Assembly (NCBI GenBank): GCA_903772945.1 | Contig: CAICTM010000458.1 | Location: forward strand, 1 to 64,000 | Direction: 5' to 3' | Origin: Seminavis robusta | Taxonomy: Eukaryota; Bacillariophyta; Bacillariophyceae; Naviculales; Naviculaceae | DNA length: 64,000 bases | Made by a program: the position numbers and the translations under genes | Part shown: positions 1 through 10,640 of the stretch, piece after piece | How the letters are laid out: the number at the start of each line of letters is the position of its first letter | Numbering within the stretch: position 1 is the first letter of the stretch | Notes under the pieces: generated by a model | Told to the model about the DNA's origin: nothing | Databases searched by the model: none | Seen by the model: only the letters and a program-made list of their open reading frames with translations

Positions 1-182
1 GTTCTCTGATGGTTACGAGCCCAGGAATTGGGTGGAAGATGGTTGGAAAATGCAACTAAAATGTGGCTTTCAAGAGTACGGGATCTTTTTGCTGTGAAGA
101 ATGTTTGTGCACAAATCTTTAACATGCAAAAAGCAAGGACCTTGTAGAATAATTCGATCTGGGAGTTGGCTTCATTCTATAC

Positions 183-3100
183 TTAAGTTATACTTCCAAG
201 TGATCCATCTGCCAATGACACCATCCTTTCAGGAAGCTCCGGGGGCTGATTTAGGAACGCAACAGCGTGCCTCAAGGAAGTCTGGTCTGGCACTGGCTGC
301 CCAGACGCTGGCTTGTTGCTTCCAAGAGATCCTTCTGGCGACGACAACATTCGTTTGGGGAGCCTTGGGGGCCGATTCTTTATGCATAAGTGTGTTTTGT
401 CTGGAACTGTCTTTTGGGAAGCAGCCTTTGTAATTCCGAGTGTTGGCAAAGGCGGCAGAACCACTCCTGGTCTCTCTCCCACAGTGATCGTTTCCTGAAC
501 TTCCGAGTCAAGGGATGTTTCGTCGTCGACACTAGACAGATGCAAGGGTCGACTCGGAGCGCTTGGAGGCACTAGAGAAGAGCGACGTCCACTCTGAAAC
601 CTTTCAGCACTTGCATCAAGCCCTTCCGCGGACTGATTCACTGAAGGCCCTTCAGAGTTCAGGCTCTTTTGGGGGCTTGAAAGTGCATCATTGTGGTGTT
701 GTCTTGCAGCTTGCGCGGCAATAACGTGGTGCCTTGTTGCAGCAATTCCAGGGTGGCGGGGCGGACCCACAGACGATGACGCAAGTGAATCGGTTTCGGC
801 TTTTCCGTAGTAACGTCGTGGTTGTGTTACTCCTGATATAGAGTCGATCCTGGCAAGGCAGGCGGAATCAAAGCTGCGACGACGCCGATATGGAGGATTT
901 GACGAACCGGTGTGGGAAGATGGAGTGACGTTGGCTGTCGAGTCGCAACTACCAGCAGACCTTGTCGCTGAGTCGTTATCTCGTTGCTGTCGAGCAGTTT
1001 GCCATGCTGCAATGCCGGGATGGTGCCGTGGAGGAGATGCTCGAGAATCACATACGCTAAAGCTTGCCAAGGAGGCTGAATCGTGACTGTGACGACGCCG
1101 TACTCCTTCCCAAACGGCAAATAAGTGCTGTCTGCGATCACCAGGGAAAGAGGGAAGCGTCTCCTCGTCATCTTCGTCATCCCCTTCGGAGAAGTGTGGC
1201 ATGTGAAAACCCACACCCCTGGAGAGCTTTTTCTCCGTTTGCGACGATCCCGCGGACAATGACGATATCATATTGTCTCGTTCTTCGGGTTGAAAGAGGA
1301 GTTCAGGAACCTCAGAGATCATTGTGAGTGACGACACAAGGTCTCGTCTCGCAGCAGGCACCAAAAGTGGTCTCTTTGATTTTCCAGCTCCAATTTCGTT
1401 CGTCGACAAACAGGCTGGGCATACATTTCCAACCTCGTTCTGGCTGACTCCTCGTCCTCTGGTGGGCTCTGATTTCAGGATCTGCATCTCCCCCTATCAT
1501 TGGTTTGGGCGGATTCACAGGGCTCGGAGGGGTGTTGTTGCTAAATGACTTCCTTCGCATTCTTTCAGCATAGACTGTCACTGCCTTTGTCACTTCATCC
1601 TTGATCAAGGCAGTGCTACCGGTAGCTACCGGCGGAGCCGTGTACGTGCTGTATATTAGGTTCCCGAATATGCAAACCAACACGGCACAAGTCATTCTGT
1701 GTGGACAAACAAAGCCAGGAAACTTAGAAAAGGCTGGTTGTTGTTGGGTTTTTTCTTTTTCAAACTCGATCTTACCATCCATATAATGACACTGCGAACA
1801 AAGAAGGCAGTCTGTGGATCGTTTCCCACGATGATGAGGATTGGAACTACATGTGTACAAGAGAATGCGAGGAAATGATGGTTTAGCTGGATTCTTGGCT
1901 CTTGCAGCAGATGCCTTGTAGTTCGTTCGATTACCTCCTACAACAAAGATCTGGAGGGGGGAGAAGACGAGGTGCATCCGTTAGCTCATACGGACTCATA
2001 CAATTAGTCAATAGCAGGCAACCGCTATAATGTTGCAAACACATAATATGCACTCACCTGGAGGTTGGATATCATGGCAATGGAAACAAACTTCCCCTCC
2101 TGGTACATGGTCGGGATATCTCTGGCCCGGTAGGACATATAGCAAGCTACACCAAGAAGGCTGAGATGTAAAGCACCCATAGCAGCGCCCCAGGCTTTCC
2201 ATGAGTCGCCTTTTATCAATGGCCAGAGCAAGCCAAGTCGAGTCAAACAACAAGAAGGAATGAGGGGTGGGCATGTCTCGTGAACACTGCCATACCACCA
2301 CAAGAGCATGCCTTACTGATACAATAGCCCAAGGATTCCATGGGCGCCCCAAACTGATCCGACCGTATGACCTCTCGATGCCAGACCAATGGATCTGTGA
2401 TTGTCCAAGCAACCAAAATTGCTACATCTACCATGAGCACCATCCCAATGATTAAAAGCGTCTCTTGCCAAGTGACGGCAGAGTTCCTTCCGGTCGGGGA
2501 GGAAGATACAACCACATTCTCTTTCGAAAGCTGGAGAAAGGTAACATAGACTCGCCTAATCTTGGCGAACAGGGTACCAAATGTAACCGAGAACCCAACG
2601 GAGTACAGCCACTGGTAGAAGCAGTGGAGGAAAGAGCGATGAGCGGCACCTGTACTTGTTATGTGTACGACACACAGTAACCTTGACTTACCGGTATCCA
2701 CATGCACTGCACCGTGTCGATGTCGTCGTTGTCGTCTGTTCTCGAAGCATCCACATCGTCCTCCCGGGCCATGGCCAAGATTGTAGATGAGCTAATCATG
2801 CATCCTAAGAGTACCAACATCAAGAAGCACGGCTGACTCGCGCGAACTTGAGCACTCTTTCGTTGCCAAACCAACCATGCCGCACAGATGGCAATGACCA
2901 GCAGGTTGAGGGCAACCATGACGTATGCGATGGCTTTGAGGGACCGAGGAATCAAGTTGACATCTTCTGGGACTTCAATCGAGCAATCATCGCCGTCCAG
3001 CGGATAGACTTGCAAACGCAGTCTCCAAACGCATTGGCTTTTCCGTGCTGTCTATCACATGGCCTTTCACAGTGCTTGCCAGCCGTGCCCAAGGTACAAA

Positions 3101-3950
3101 GCGACCCCCACGGTGACAAGTACTGAAAGTACAGCTGATCCAGAGTGGCGTTCACAATCGCATGAAACACCCACTTTTTCAACAGAAATGAGACTACCGG
3201 TTCCAAGTCATATCTCATGGGCCAATGTAAATAGAGGAAATTGAATTGCTCGTTTGTCACTTCCAAGGTTGGATCATTGCTGGCATGATAGCGCAATAAG
3301 AGTTCGTCATCCACAAACAGGGAACATTCTCGTTTTTTCAGCCTGGCTATACAATCGTTGTAAAAGTCCGGATATCCACCGCATTCCAAATAGTTGAGGT
3401 TTGGGAACTTTTGCCGAGCCACGTCCATGTTGTAGGCTCCACTCAAGAGGCATACAGGTGCACGCAATTGGTCGGCTTGAGCTATAGTGTTGATTTCTAC
3501 AGCACCAGGTTCTGCTTCTTTGAGTTTCATGGCAGAGATGGAAGAACGGGCCCAAGGTGCCGTAAAATCCACTTGAGCGTGACGCTCCGGATTGCCGTAG
3601 TAGTCTGCTACGAGGAGGTCCTTTTTGTCTTTGCATACGGTAGTGTTCTTCTCGCATTCGGTTGTGTCTACCAGTTTGAGAGCGTCGAAGTACGTCGCCT
3701 TGACGAGCGATTGCTGGAAGGTCAGGATGACACTGTCTTCCTTGGCAAACTGCTGGAGGCTTTCCATCAAGTCAATCATGAGACCATGGATATTGCCTCT
3801 CTCGTCTAGCATGGCAAAGGGAGCCGAGATTAGAATTCCTGTTTCCAGCGTGATCTCTTCAGGGTATTGTTCGGGCAAGAACTTGACTGCCTCCACCATC
3901 CACGCACTCGACCAAAGAAAGAAGAAGAGGAGGACTCTCGCTCGAGCCAT
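183..3950 (-). CDS. Class C (GABA-B-like) 7TM receptor with solute-binding-type ectodomain; two frame breaks
   Basis: The start at 3950 is followed by a signal peptide, then about 250 residues resembling family-3 solute-binding or ionotropic-receptor ligand domains, then a Cys-rich segment ending GDCVC near 3020. The 7TM part follows class C receptor patterns: IWLVWQRK-like TM1 region, CMWIP then WLYSVGFSVTFGTLFAKIRRV (TM3 and loop), RARDIPTMYQEGKFVSIAM (TM6-7), then a GVPILIIV segment. Exons inferred from GT-AG and phase: 3950-2692, 2611-2317, 2209-2058, 1950-1935 (16 nt), 1846-1776, 1722-183. The reading frame changes twice without a credible intron: near 3000-3020 (by a TTT run) and near 1490 (in a G5 run). 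The tail is long, Ser-rich and intracellular. The domain calls are from family knowledge; the ligand is unknown. Either a pseudogene or base errors could explain the breaks. Confidence 0.72.
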
Positions 3951-4164
3951 GGTGCTTTACATAAACAAGACACACTCTTGTCTCTCTGATCGAGGATATA
4001 GCTCACAGATAGCGGTACAATCGGGAGCGTGTTGTAACGTTTGTAAGAGAGAGATCTTGTGAAGATTTGAGTTCTTCACTATGGGCATCATCGCGGGAAG
4101 TTCCCACCAGGATTTCGGTACACAACCAAACTCCTTTCGTTGAAGCTGAGTTTCGATTCACACA

Positions 4165-4567
4165 GGACCGTCCGACGGTTTTCACACAGGATTTTTTTAA
4201 AAATTGAAATTTCCAGGACTGATGAACGTTTAACACAATCCCTTAAACAATCCCTTAACTCATCAACTATCCCCTAAACAATCCCTTAAAGAAACAATCC
4301 CTTAAAACAATCCCCTAAGTCTTGAACTATCCCTTAAACAATCCCTTAACGCCAAATGGAAACACCATAAAACTATCCCTCATTTCTTCAACTATCCCCT
4401 AAATAATCCCTTAAATAAACAATCCCCTAACAACACGCCCTTAAAGCTTTAACTATCCCTTTTTAAAAAAAAAAATCCCTTAAGAAACAATCCTTTAATT
4501 GTGGCAATCAAGTTTTTAGTCAGTCGTGGAATCTTTTAAATCCTGAGCGAAAATCGTCCGACGGTCC
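4165..4567. mobile_element. MITE-like element with 31-bp terminal inverted repeats
   Basis: The left end begins GGACCGTCCGACGGTTTTC and runs through CACAGGATTT. The reverse complement of the right end begins GGACCGTCGGACGATTTTC and continues GCTCAGGATTT, so the ends match as an inverted pair with about four mismatches over 30 bp. No transposase is encoded. The right flanking repeat at 7275-7281 is the same locus without this insert, which acts as an empty site. A short direct AGG lies next to both ends, but the target-site duplication is not clear. Confidence 0.68.
4230..4500. repeat. Degenerate array of TCCCTTAA / ACTATCCC units
   Basis: The interior of the MITE-like element is a run of imperfect units such as CAATCCCTTAA, CTATCCCCTAAA and ACTATCCCTTAA, repeated more than fifteen times with irregular spacing. 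It resembles the telomere unit CCCTAA only loosely, because most units have an extra T. No reading frame was found in it. Confidence 0.7.
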
Positions 4568-4909
4568 AGGTCAATTCCCACCCCTGGTTCGTTCCACACT
4601 GTCCCTTAATTGCCTCTTGCCCTTTTACAGTATGAGTCAACAGGTTCCTGTTGGAAGTTGTAAGTGTTGGCTACAGTACCGGTACGGAACAGAATAGTAC
4701 ATGTAATGGAACCTCCCGTTTGCTACTACTGGGGGGTAGTGAAGCGATCAACGGAGAGCTCCCGTTCCATTTCGTGCAGAGGCGAGGGAACTTGACAGGC
4801 GAAAGCGAAACTCTCGCTCATGACCTGGTCCGAGTCGATGCAGATGCACAACAGCACTTCCACCATGTGCACACAAAACCCATATCAGTGTATCTGCTAG
4901 CTAGCAAGT

Positions 4910-7204
4910 ATGAATCCGCGGTTAAAAAAGAATGGTTTTGAAATGCAGGTGGAGAAGCTGTTGGAGAACAGGTCTCCCCTGCTGAAGAAAGGGATATCCC
5001 TCCAACCTTTTCAACCCAAAGAAAGCGCTCTTCTCACCCCACTAAAGAAAAACGACGTAGAGATCCCACTGATTCCTGGGACCACAGGAAGCGAAGCAAA
5101 GCCTACTTTGCTGCTGTATGATTTGGCCAATGACCAACACAAGGAGAAGGACGTTTACAAGTACATTGAAAAGAACAGGAAGAAATCTGTGACTGTCCTC
5201 TATGGGACATCTGGAGCTGGAAAGACCCGCTCTGCACTCGAGTATCTGAGCCTCAACAAGGGTATATACCTAACAGCCACAACAAGAAACAACAGGGATT
5301 CTGGCTCTGAGGATCTAGATGTGGATATGGTGCTCGGTGGTCTCCCCACTCTTTCTCGATTCAACGATGACGACGAGACGAAGAAAGCAAAGGCAAAGGG
5401 CAACTTGCAGAGGGTCCTCCTAAAGTTGAGAGCCATCTTGTATATTCGGAAAGCCATCCACGATAGATTGGAACGAGTAGGTTCACTGTCTCCGCTGAAT
5501 TGGCTGTTGGTACAGCTGTACCCCACCTACTTTTTCGAATGTGATATCTTCCTCGACATCTACAATGGTTGCAAGGACTTTGTCACCGAAGCGACAGTGG
5601 ATGATCGCATTGTTGGGAGGCAAAAACCCGATTGGAAAGCTATTGTAGTGGACGAATCGCGGCAGCTTCAAAGAAATGGACATGAGAACTTTATGAGCTC
5701 CGATGGGAAAGGAACTCGCTCCGCCTACTCGGCTGTCTGTCCTGAAAGCATTCCTCGTCATCAAAAAGGAAGCAAGTCCCAGCATTCCATTCCCTACTTT
5801 TTCAGGAACAGGTATCTCAAAGGAGAATATGGATGTAGAGTCAGCGGCAGCAGTTGCCAAACAAGCATTGGAAGACATCGCTTCATTCGATGAGTTCCGG
5901 CCACTAGATGAACAGGTAGTGGAACAATATCTGGAAACCTTTTTGGATCTCACCAATATCCGGAATGCTGTCAAGAAACACATCGCACGGTGGCTTGTGG
6001 GGCGACCACGTTGGGCGGCAAATTATATGGAAGAATTCTTGTGGCGGTCTCTCAAGCCCCCCCCTGGTTCGAGGAAGGCTTTCACGGATCATGAGAAACG
6101 GGTCGTTGAAGCTATTGATAGGTACATTGATTACATGACAAAAAGCCCGGGCGAAAGAAGGTTATCCTACACAGGAAACACCACTGCTTACACTTCGATT
6201 GACCGATTTATATCAAGACAAAAGGGACTTGGTACCCCAGGTCAAGCATTGCGACAAGCAATATACAAATATGCCGTGGGCGGACAAACAACACTGATGA
6301 GCAAGCATGTAGCAGAGCTTGTCGAAGTTGGTTTTGCCGGATTGTGGACCAAGCAGAACAGTCCGGAGGGCACCATTTACCAAGTTGTCATTGGTGAACC
6401 CATAGTGGTGCAAGCTGGTGCGGAATTTTTTGGCTTGGAGGATATGACTACGTGGTCCCTATATTTGCAAGAAAATGCATCTGCTCAGGGCTTTGCTTTT
6501 GAGAAATGTTCTTTGGTTCCTATTCGTACCAAACTAGAGGCCTTGGTGAAAAATGAGTACACCGAAAAGCTGGATGGCTTCGTGATATCTCAGAAGTCCT
6601 CTTATGGTGCGTTTGCACAGATTTGTGCATCTCCATCAGATGTCATGAAATGGATTCACAATGCGGTGGATGCAGAATTGGAAGGGGCGGTACCACCTTT
6701 TTGCTTTCCAGATGTTTACATGGGGCCTGATGTTCTGACTCTCATGTGGAACGCTGGCTACACAGAGTTTGTCTCCTCTTTTGTCCAAATAAAGTACGAG
6801 AAGAAAACAAAACAGGCAAAAGCTGTGGGGACACTTATTCCAGCTTTGTTTTTTATGTGCGCAAACGTGGTACCAACGATGAGAGTTCGAACTTCAAGAA
6901 GGATCCCAACAAGCAGCAGAAATGGGAAACTGCTAAGAGCAAGCTAGTGAAGTCAGACAAGCCCTCATTAAGAGTCCTGATTGAATATCCCCCGATTGCT
7001 TCTGAACTGTCAGCAACAGGATTGCGAGAGAGAGAGAGAACACAAGACCTGCAATACACACTTGATGGCGAGGGACTCGCCAACTCAGGCTTCTTCAGTC
7101 CAACGATGATGGAATATATGGGTTATCATTGGGGAACACCAAAAAAGGGCGAAAAAGGCGCCGCGTTCAAGAAGCGGAGTCGAGTCGGAGGACTAGCTAT
7201 GTAG
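4910..7204 (+). pseudogene. Crinkler (CRN)-like P-loop NTPase with PD-(D/E)XK-like C-terminus; frameshifted
   Basis: The ATG at 4910 opens a protein with Walker A GTSGAGKTRS at about residues 99-108 and Walker B-like AIVVDES near 5640-5660. The C-terminal part has PD (DVLTLMWNAGY) near 6728 followed by FVQIKYEKK, fitting a PD-(D/E)XK nuclease core in its D...QxK form. Crinkler-family proteins combine such an NTPase with a restriction-like nuclease (established knowledge). The canonical ubiquitin-like header and a signal peptide are not seen. The frame changes at about 5700 and about 6825, each by one base and without room for an intron of usual size; the last segment ends at 7204. It is therefore a pseudogene or carries sequence errors. 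The locus sits between degenerate direct repeats, as expected for a mobile or segmentally copied unit. Confidence 0.6.
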
Positions 7205-7557
7205 TATAACGCCGTGAAATAATGAAAACTTTAATCCCATTGAGAAATGATCGACGTGAAGCTGAGTTTCGATTGATCATTGTCAATTCCCACATTACCA
7301 CCCCTATTTCTTTCCACTCTTTCTGTCCCTTAATTGGCTCTTTCCCTTTTATGAGTCGAGTGACAGTCGAGTCAACAGGACCGCCAGAAACCAGAACGTG
7401 TGGAAGGAAAATATGTTGCCTGCAAGTCGCAAGTGGTGGCTACAGGACGGACGTGGCTGCCTGCTTCAAGCGCTGAAAACTGACAGCGTACACCAGCAAT
7501 TGTTCAATGATCTACGGTACAGAATTCTCCCTTCAGCTTGCTGGATAGCTTGATCTG
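7205..7557. repeat. Right flanking direct repeat and spacer
   Basis: Positions 7257-7379 repeat the left flank (4141-4158 plus 4570-4644) without the MITE. No gene is recognised here. The spacer ends at the stop of the minus-strand GT31-like gene. Confidence 0.6.
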
Positions 7558-9822
7558 TTATTGCTGGTTTATGTGATCATCATCAAATGCAATGGGGAGG
7601 GGCATGGAATCCAGATCTGGAATGGCAAGCGTGTACATATCTGGTTGGCAGTCGCAACGCTTGAAATAGTTCTTGTACATGTGCTCTGTAGTCTTGAAGG
7701 GATGCGACCCTGGGCTGTGCGCCGCAATCCTTGATGTCGTCACATTGCCAACTGAAAAAACAAGGTTGGAAAAACTCATATCTTCATGCCCTGGAAAGAA
7801 CATCTTCTTCTTGTGCTCCAAGCTGGTGCCTTCCAGGAATGCTTCTTGGGCAAGCTTAGTGGAAACAAAGTTGAACCCACCTGGTAGCATGTATGGGGCA
7901 TAGAATTTGGGGTCATCACAAACCTTTCCCCATTCTGCCTTGGAACAATCTCGCCTGCTAGTCAGCCACCCACCTGCAACCAAAGGTTGTTCAAGTTCAT
8001 GGTTGAATCTTATCTGCCATTCCTCCAGCAACCTATTTACAAACACTAGGGTATCATCATCTAGTTTGCCAATATAATCCAGCTTGAGTTCTGGTCGATC
8101 CCTGGTGAGCGATGCTGCATAGGTAAACCACGATTCTGTCTTCCCTTCTTCATGATTTTCACAAGTACTCAGAAAGGTAAAGTCTGTGTGATGCAGAAGT
8201 GTCATTTCCTTGAAGAGGACATCTGTGACGTTGTATTCTGGATAGGGAAGCACAAAGTCCTTGGTTTGATTCCCACACTCTTTCCAGTAGCAAATGTCAG
8301 GGCGATGCTGTGGATGCCCTCCTCCCATCACAAAAGTGTACACAAATCGGCATGCATAGGGGTCTTCTGGGCGTGGATTTTCCAAAAGATCTTGCAAGGA
8401 GCAGATGGTGTCCTTGGTGGCAGCATTGTCCAAAGTGGCTTGGTTTTGATAGAAGGACAAGTAGGAATTCCGAATGGCCATGCGTTGTTGATATTGGGTA
8501 GTGCCTCCATCATAAGTGAAGATGCCAAACAAGTATCGTCTTTTGATCAATTCTGGTGAGGGGCTGCCATCAGCACTTGGGGGTGTTGGCGGTGCCTTGA
8601 AATCAGGAATGGCCAGGAACTCTTCATCTCGCTTGCAGTTGCTCCGTTTGAAATAATTGTTGTACATTTCGTCAACAGTTTTGAAAGGATGAGACCCTGG
8701 GCTGTTTTGACTCACTGCTGATGCTGTCACATTTTCAACTGAGAATACAAGGTTGGAAAATCCCAACTCTTCATGCCCCGGAAAGAACATGTTCTTCTTG
8801 TGCTCCAAACTGGTTCCATCCAGATAGACCAGGTGGGCAAGCCTGGTGGATAGAAAGTTGAATCCTCCAGGAAGCATGTATGGTGCATAGAACTTGGGGT
8901 CATCACAAACTCTTCCCCACCTTGGTTTGGAGCAAATGTTTTTGGGAACCAGCCATCCACCAGCAACCAGCTGCTGTTTCAGTTCATGGTTGGCTTGGAT
9001 CTGCCATTCCTCCAACAGTCGATTGACAAACATGATGGTGTCATCATCCAATTTTCCAATGTAGTCCAGATTGAATTCTGGATGATCCTTTGTCAAGGAT
9101 GAAGCATATGTATACCAAGATTCTGTTTTTCCTTCTTCATGGTTTTCTCGGGACCTCAGAAAGGTGAAGTCAGTGTGATTCAATAGTGTCATTTCCTTGA
9201 ACAAATATTCTGAAACATCATATTGGGGAGAAGGAACAACAAAGTCTTCTGTTTGGTTCCCACATTCTTCAAAATAGCAAATATCTGGTTGTTTCTGTGG
9301 ATGACCTCCTCCCATGACAAAGGTATACACAAAACGACATGCATATGGATCATTGGAACGGGGGTTTTGAATGAGCTCTTGAAGGGAGCATACTGTGTCT
9401 TTGATGGATGAGTTGCCCTCTTGCTGCTGGTAGTAGGACAAGTAGGAATTCCGAATGGCCATTCGCTTTTCATATTGAGGAAAGCCTCCATCAAAACTAA
9501 AGATTCCAAACAAGTACCTTCTCTGGATAATGCCCTCCTGGGTCGGAAAATCAGAACTTGTTCGCAGAACTGAAGGGGCCGCTTGTCTCGAGCCATTGTT
9601 GGCTGTCAGTGGGATGTGAGTCTCATCACTAGTACCACGAATATCTGATCGACCACGAATGCTGCTGTTGGATGAAATATCAAGCTTTGTGGTGGAAGTG
9701 TCATACGATATGTTCCTCGTTGTCACCGAATCATACCGAAATCCGCCCAACAACAGTAGCACGATCAAACTAGTGGCGATAAGGACTGCCGATGAACGAT
9801 GGGATCGATTTTCGAAGAGCAT
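7558..9822 (-). CDS. Two-domain GT31-like glycosyltransferase, type II membrane protein
   Basis: A single 754-residue frame without introns. A membrane anchor lies at residues 11-28 behind a short cytosolic tail, followed by a Ser/Thr-rich stem with N-glycosylation sites. Two homologous catalytic modules follow, about 99-405 and 426-735. Each has RMAIRNSYLS (like the GT31 R-x-x-x-R-x-T-W region), a KLDDDT metal-binding DxD motif (259-261 and 588-590), an invariant PYMLPGGFNF stretch and a HEE/DxxFSN motif (350 and 679) like the acidic EDVxxG motif of beta-1,3-galactosyltransferases. It would act in the Golgi on glycoproteins or polysaccharides. The donor and acceptor sugars cannot be read from the sequence. 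The neighbouring single-domain copy at 10641-11918 shows the family expanded locally, and an internal duplication is likely. Confidence 0.78.
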   Translation of the reverse strand: MLFENRSHRSSAVLIATSLIVLLLLGGFRYDSVTTRNISYDTSTTKLDISSNSSIRGRSDIRGTSDETHIPLTANNGSRQAAPSVLRTSSDFPTQEGIIQRRYLFGIFSFDGGFPQYEKRMAIRNSYLSYYQQQEGNSSIKDTVCSLQELIQNPRSNDPYACRFVYTFVMGGGHPQKQPDICYFEECGNQTEDFVVPSPQYDVSEYLFKEMTLLNHTDFTFLRSRENHEEGKTESWYTYASSLTKDHPEFNLDYIGKLDDDTIMFVNRLLEEWQIQANHELKQQLVAGGWLVPKNICSKPRWGRVCDDPKFYAPYMLPGGFNFLSTRLAHLVYLDGTSLEHKKNMFFPGHEELGFSNLVFSVENVTASAVSQNSPGSHPFKTVDEMYNNYFKRSNCKRDEEFLAIPDFKAPPTPPSADGSPSPELIKRRYLFGIFTYDGGTTQYQQRMAIRNSYLSFYQNQATLDNAATKDTICSLQDLLENPRPEDPYACRFVYTFVMGGGHPQHRPDICYWKECGNQTKDFVLPYPEYNVTDVLFKEMTLLHHTDFTFLSTCENHEEGKTESWFTYAASLTRDRPELKLDYIGKLDDDTLVFVNRLLEEWQIRFNHELEQPLVAGGWLTSRRDCSKAEWGKVCDDPKFYAPYMLPGGFNFVSTKLAQEAFLEGTSLEHKKKMFFPGHEDMSFSNLVFSVGNVTTSRIAAHSPGSHPFKTTEHMYKNYFKRCDCQPDMYTLAIPDLDSMPLPIAFDDDHINQQ

Positions 9823-10640
9823 GGTGTATGTTGTGCCCTGTATAGGGGGGGTTTAGAGTACCGGTAGGCCCTGTATACTTGACGATGAACGCTCGAACAG
9901 AAAACCTTTTTGTCCGAGAGGTGCGCTTTGTTGTGTGCACCTCGATGCCAGATTTCGAGTTGACAAGCTTTGGCCATCCCGCGGCGCTCCAAGCACTTAT
10001 GGTCCTTCACTTCCGATAACTAATACAGTAAAGGCTTAGCTGGCTTATCAAAGAAAGGCTGGAAAGTTGCAGGAAAGACGAGTACATGTAGAGCGTTTAA
10101 TTAAACCCCCAAAATTTACGCTTGGACCCGAAAAGAAACATGCATTAGTCTAGTTTTCGCGGTTGGACAACTACCAGTACCGGTACTGGTCAGAGTCGGT
10201 AGGGAAGTTATCCACTATTCTTGGCCTACAGCTCCTCTGGTTCATTTGTGCTTGTTAGCTAGCTAGTTGTCCAATCCAAGAGATACTTGATCCTTCTGAG
10301 CATCGTTGTGCATACAAAGTCTCGTCGTCACCGTGTAGATTTCAGAAGTCCTCCACCACTCCGAGAATCGGAACGACGCACAGCCAGATTCAACATTTCA
10401 CTGGCAATGACCAGCCCTGCACCACAACCATTATTGTGCATACATCGTGGTTACTGACCGCGCTCGGGGGTGCAAATTGTAGTTATCCCATGCTTGGCCT
10501 CAGATAGCCCCGAGAACTCTATTTCCAGCCAACAGCAATAGAAATAGCATGCATTGCAGGGCAGACCGAAGCATCAAATTTCATCATTTTTAGGCTTTGA
10601 CTTCGAATAGGGAGAAGTCAGCTCCGAGTTGTTCCAATTC
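9823..10640. other. Intergenic region between the two GT31-like genes
   Basis: No coding frame of note. It contains the perfect 18-bp palindrome ACCAGTACCGGTACTGGT at 10173-10190, one of several TACCGGTA-type palindromes in the window's intergenic DNA. The 3' part should hold the promoter of neither gene, since both run on the minus strand; the promoter of the 7558-9822 gene lies just above 9822. Confidence 0.6.
10173..10190. repeat. 18-bp perfect palindrome with TACCGGTA core
   Basis: ACCAGTACCGGTACTGGT equals its own reverse complement. Similar cores occur at 17958-17969, 36108-36119 and 62498-62509, all outside genes. Confidence 0.8.

Larger units (their letters stand above)
4141..4644. 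repeat. Left flanking direct repeat of the Crinkler-like locus, split by a MITE
   Basis: Two blocks match the right flank at 7257-7379 in the same order and orientation. The first, TGAAGCTGAGTTTCGATT at 4141-4158, is identical to 7257-7274. The second, about 4570-4644, begins GTCAATTCCCA, contains GTCCCTTAATTG and ends GAGTCAACAGG. A weaker match (AAGTGKTGGCTACAG) continues to about 4675. Here the two blocks are about 410 bp apart because a MITE-like element lies between them; on the right they are only about 7 bp apart. Confidence 0.65.

Noticed and set aside
4230-4500. TCCCTTAA array as an internal telomere tract
   Set aside because: Units differ from CCCTAA/CCCTAAA in most copies, spacing is irregular, and it lies inside an element with inverted ends.
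4651-4941. 96-codon plus-strand frame before the Crinkler-like gene
   Set aside because: It lies over the repeat and overlaps the better supported start at 4910; no similarity or structure.
7558-9822. Plus-strand frames over the GT31-like genes (8152-8559, 11445-11849 and others)
   Set aside because: Shadows of the minus-strand genes.
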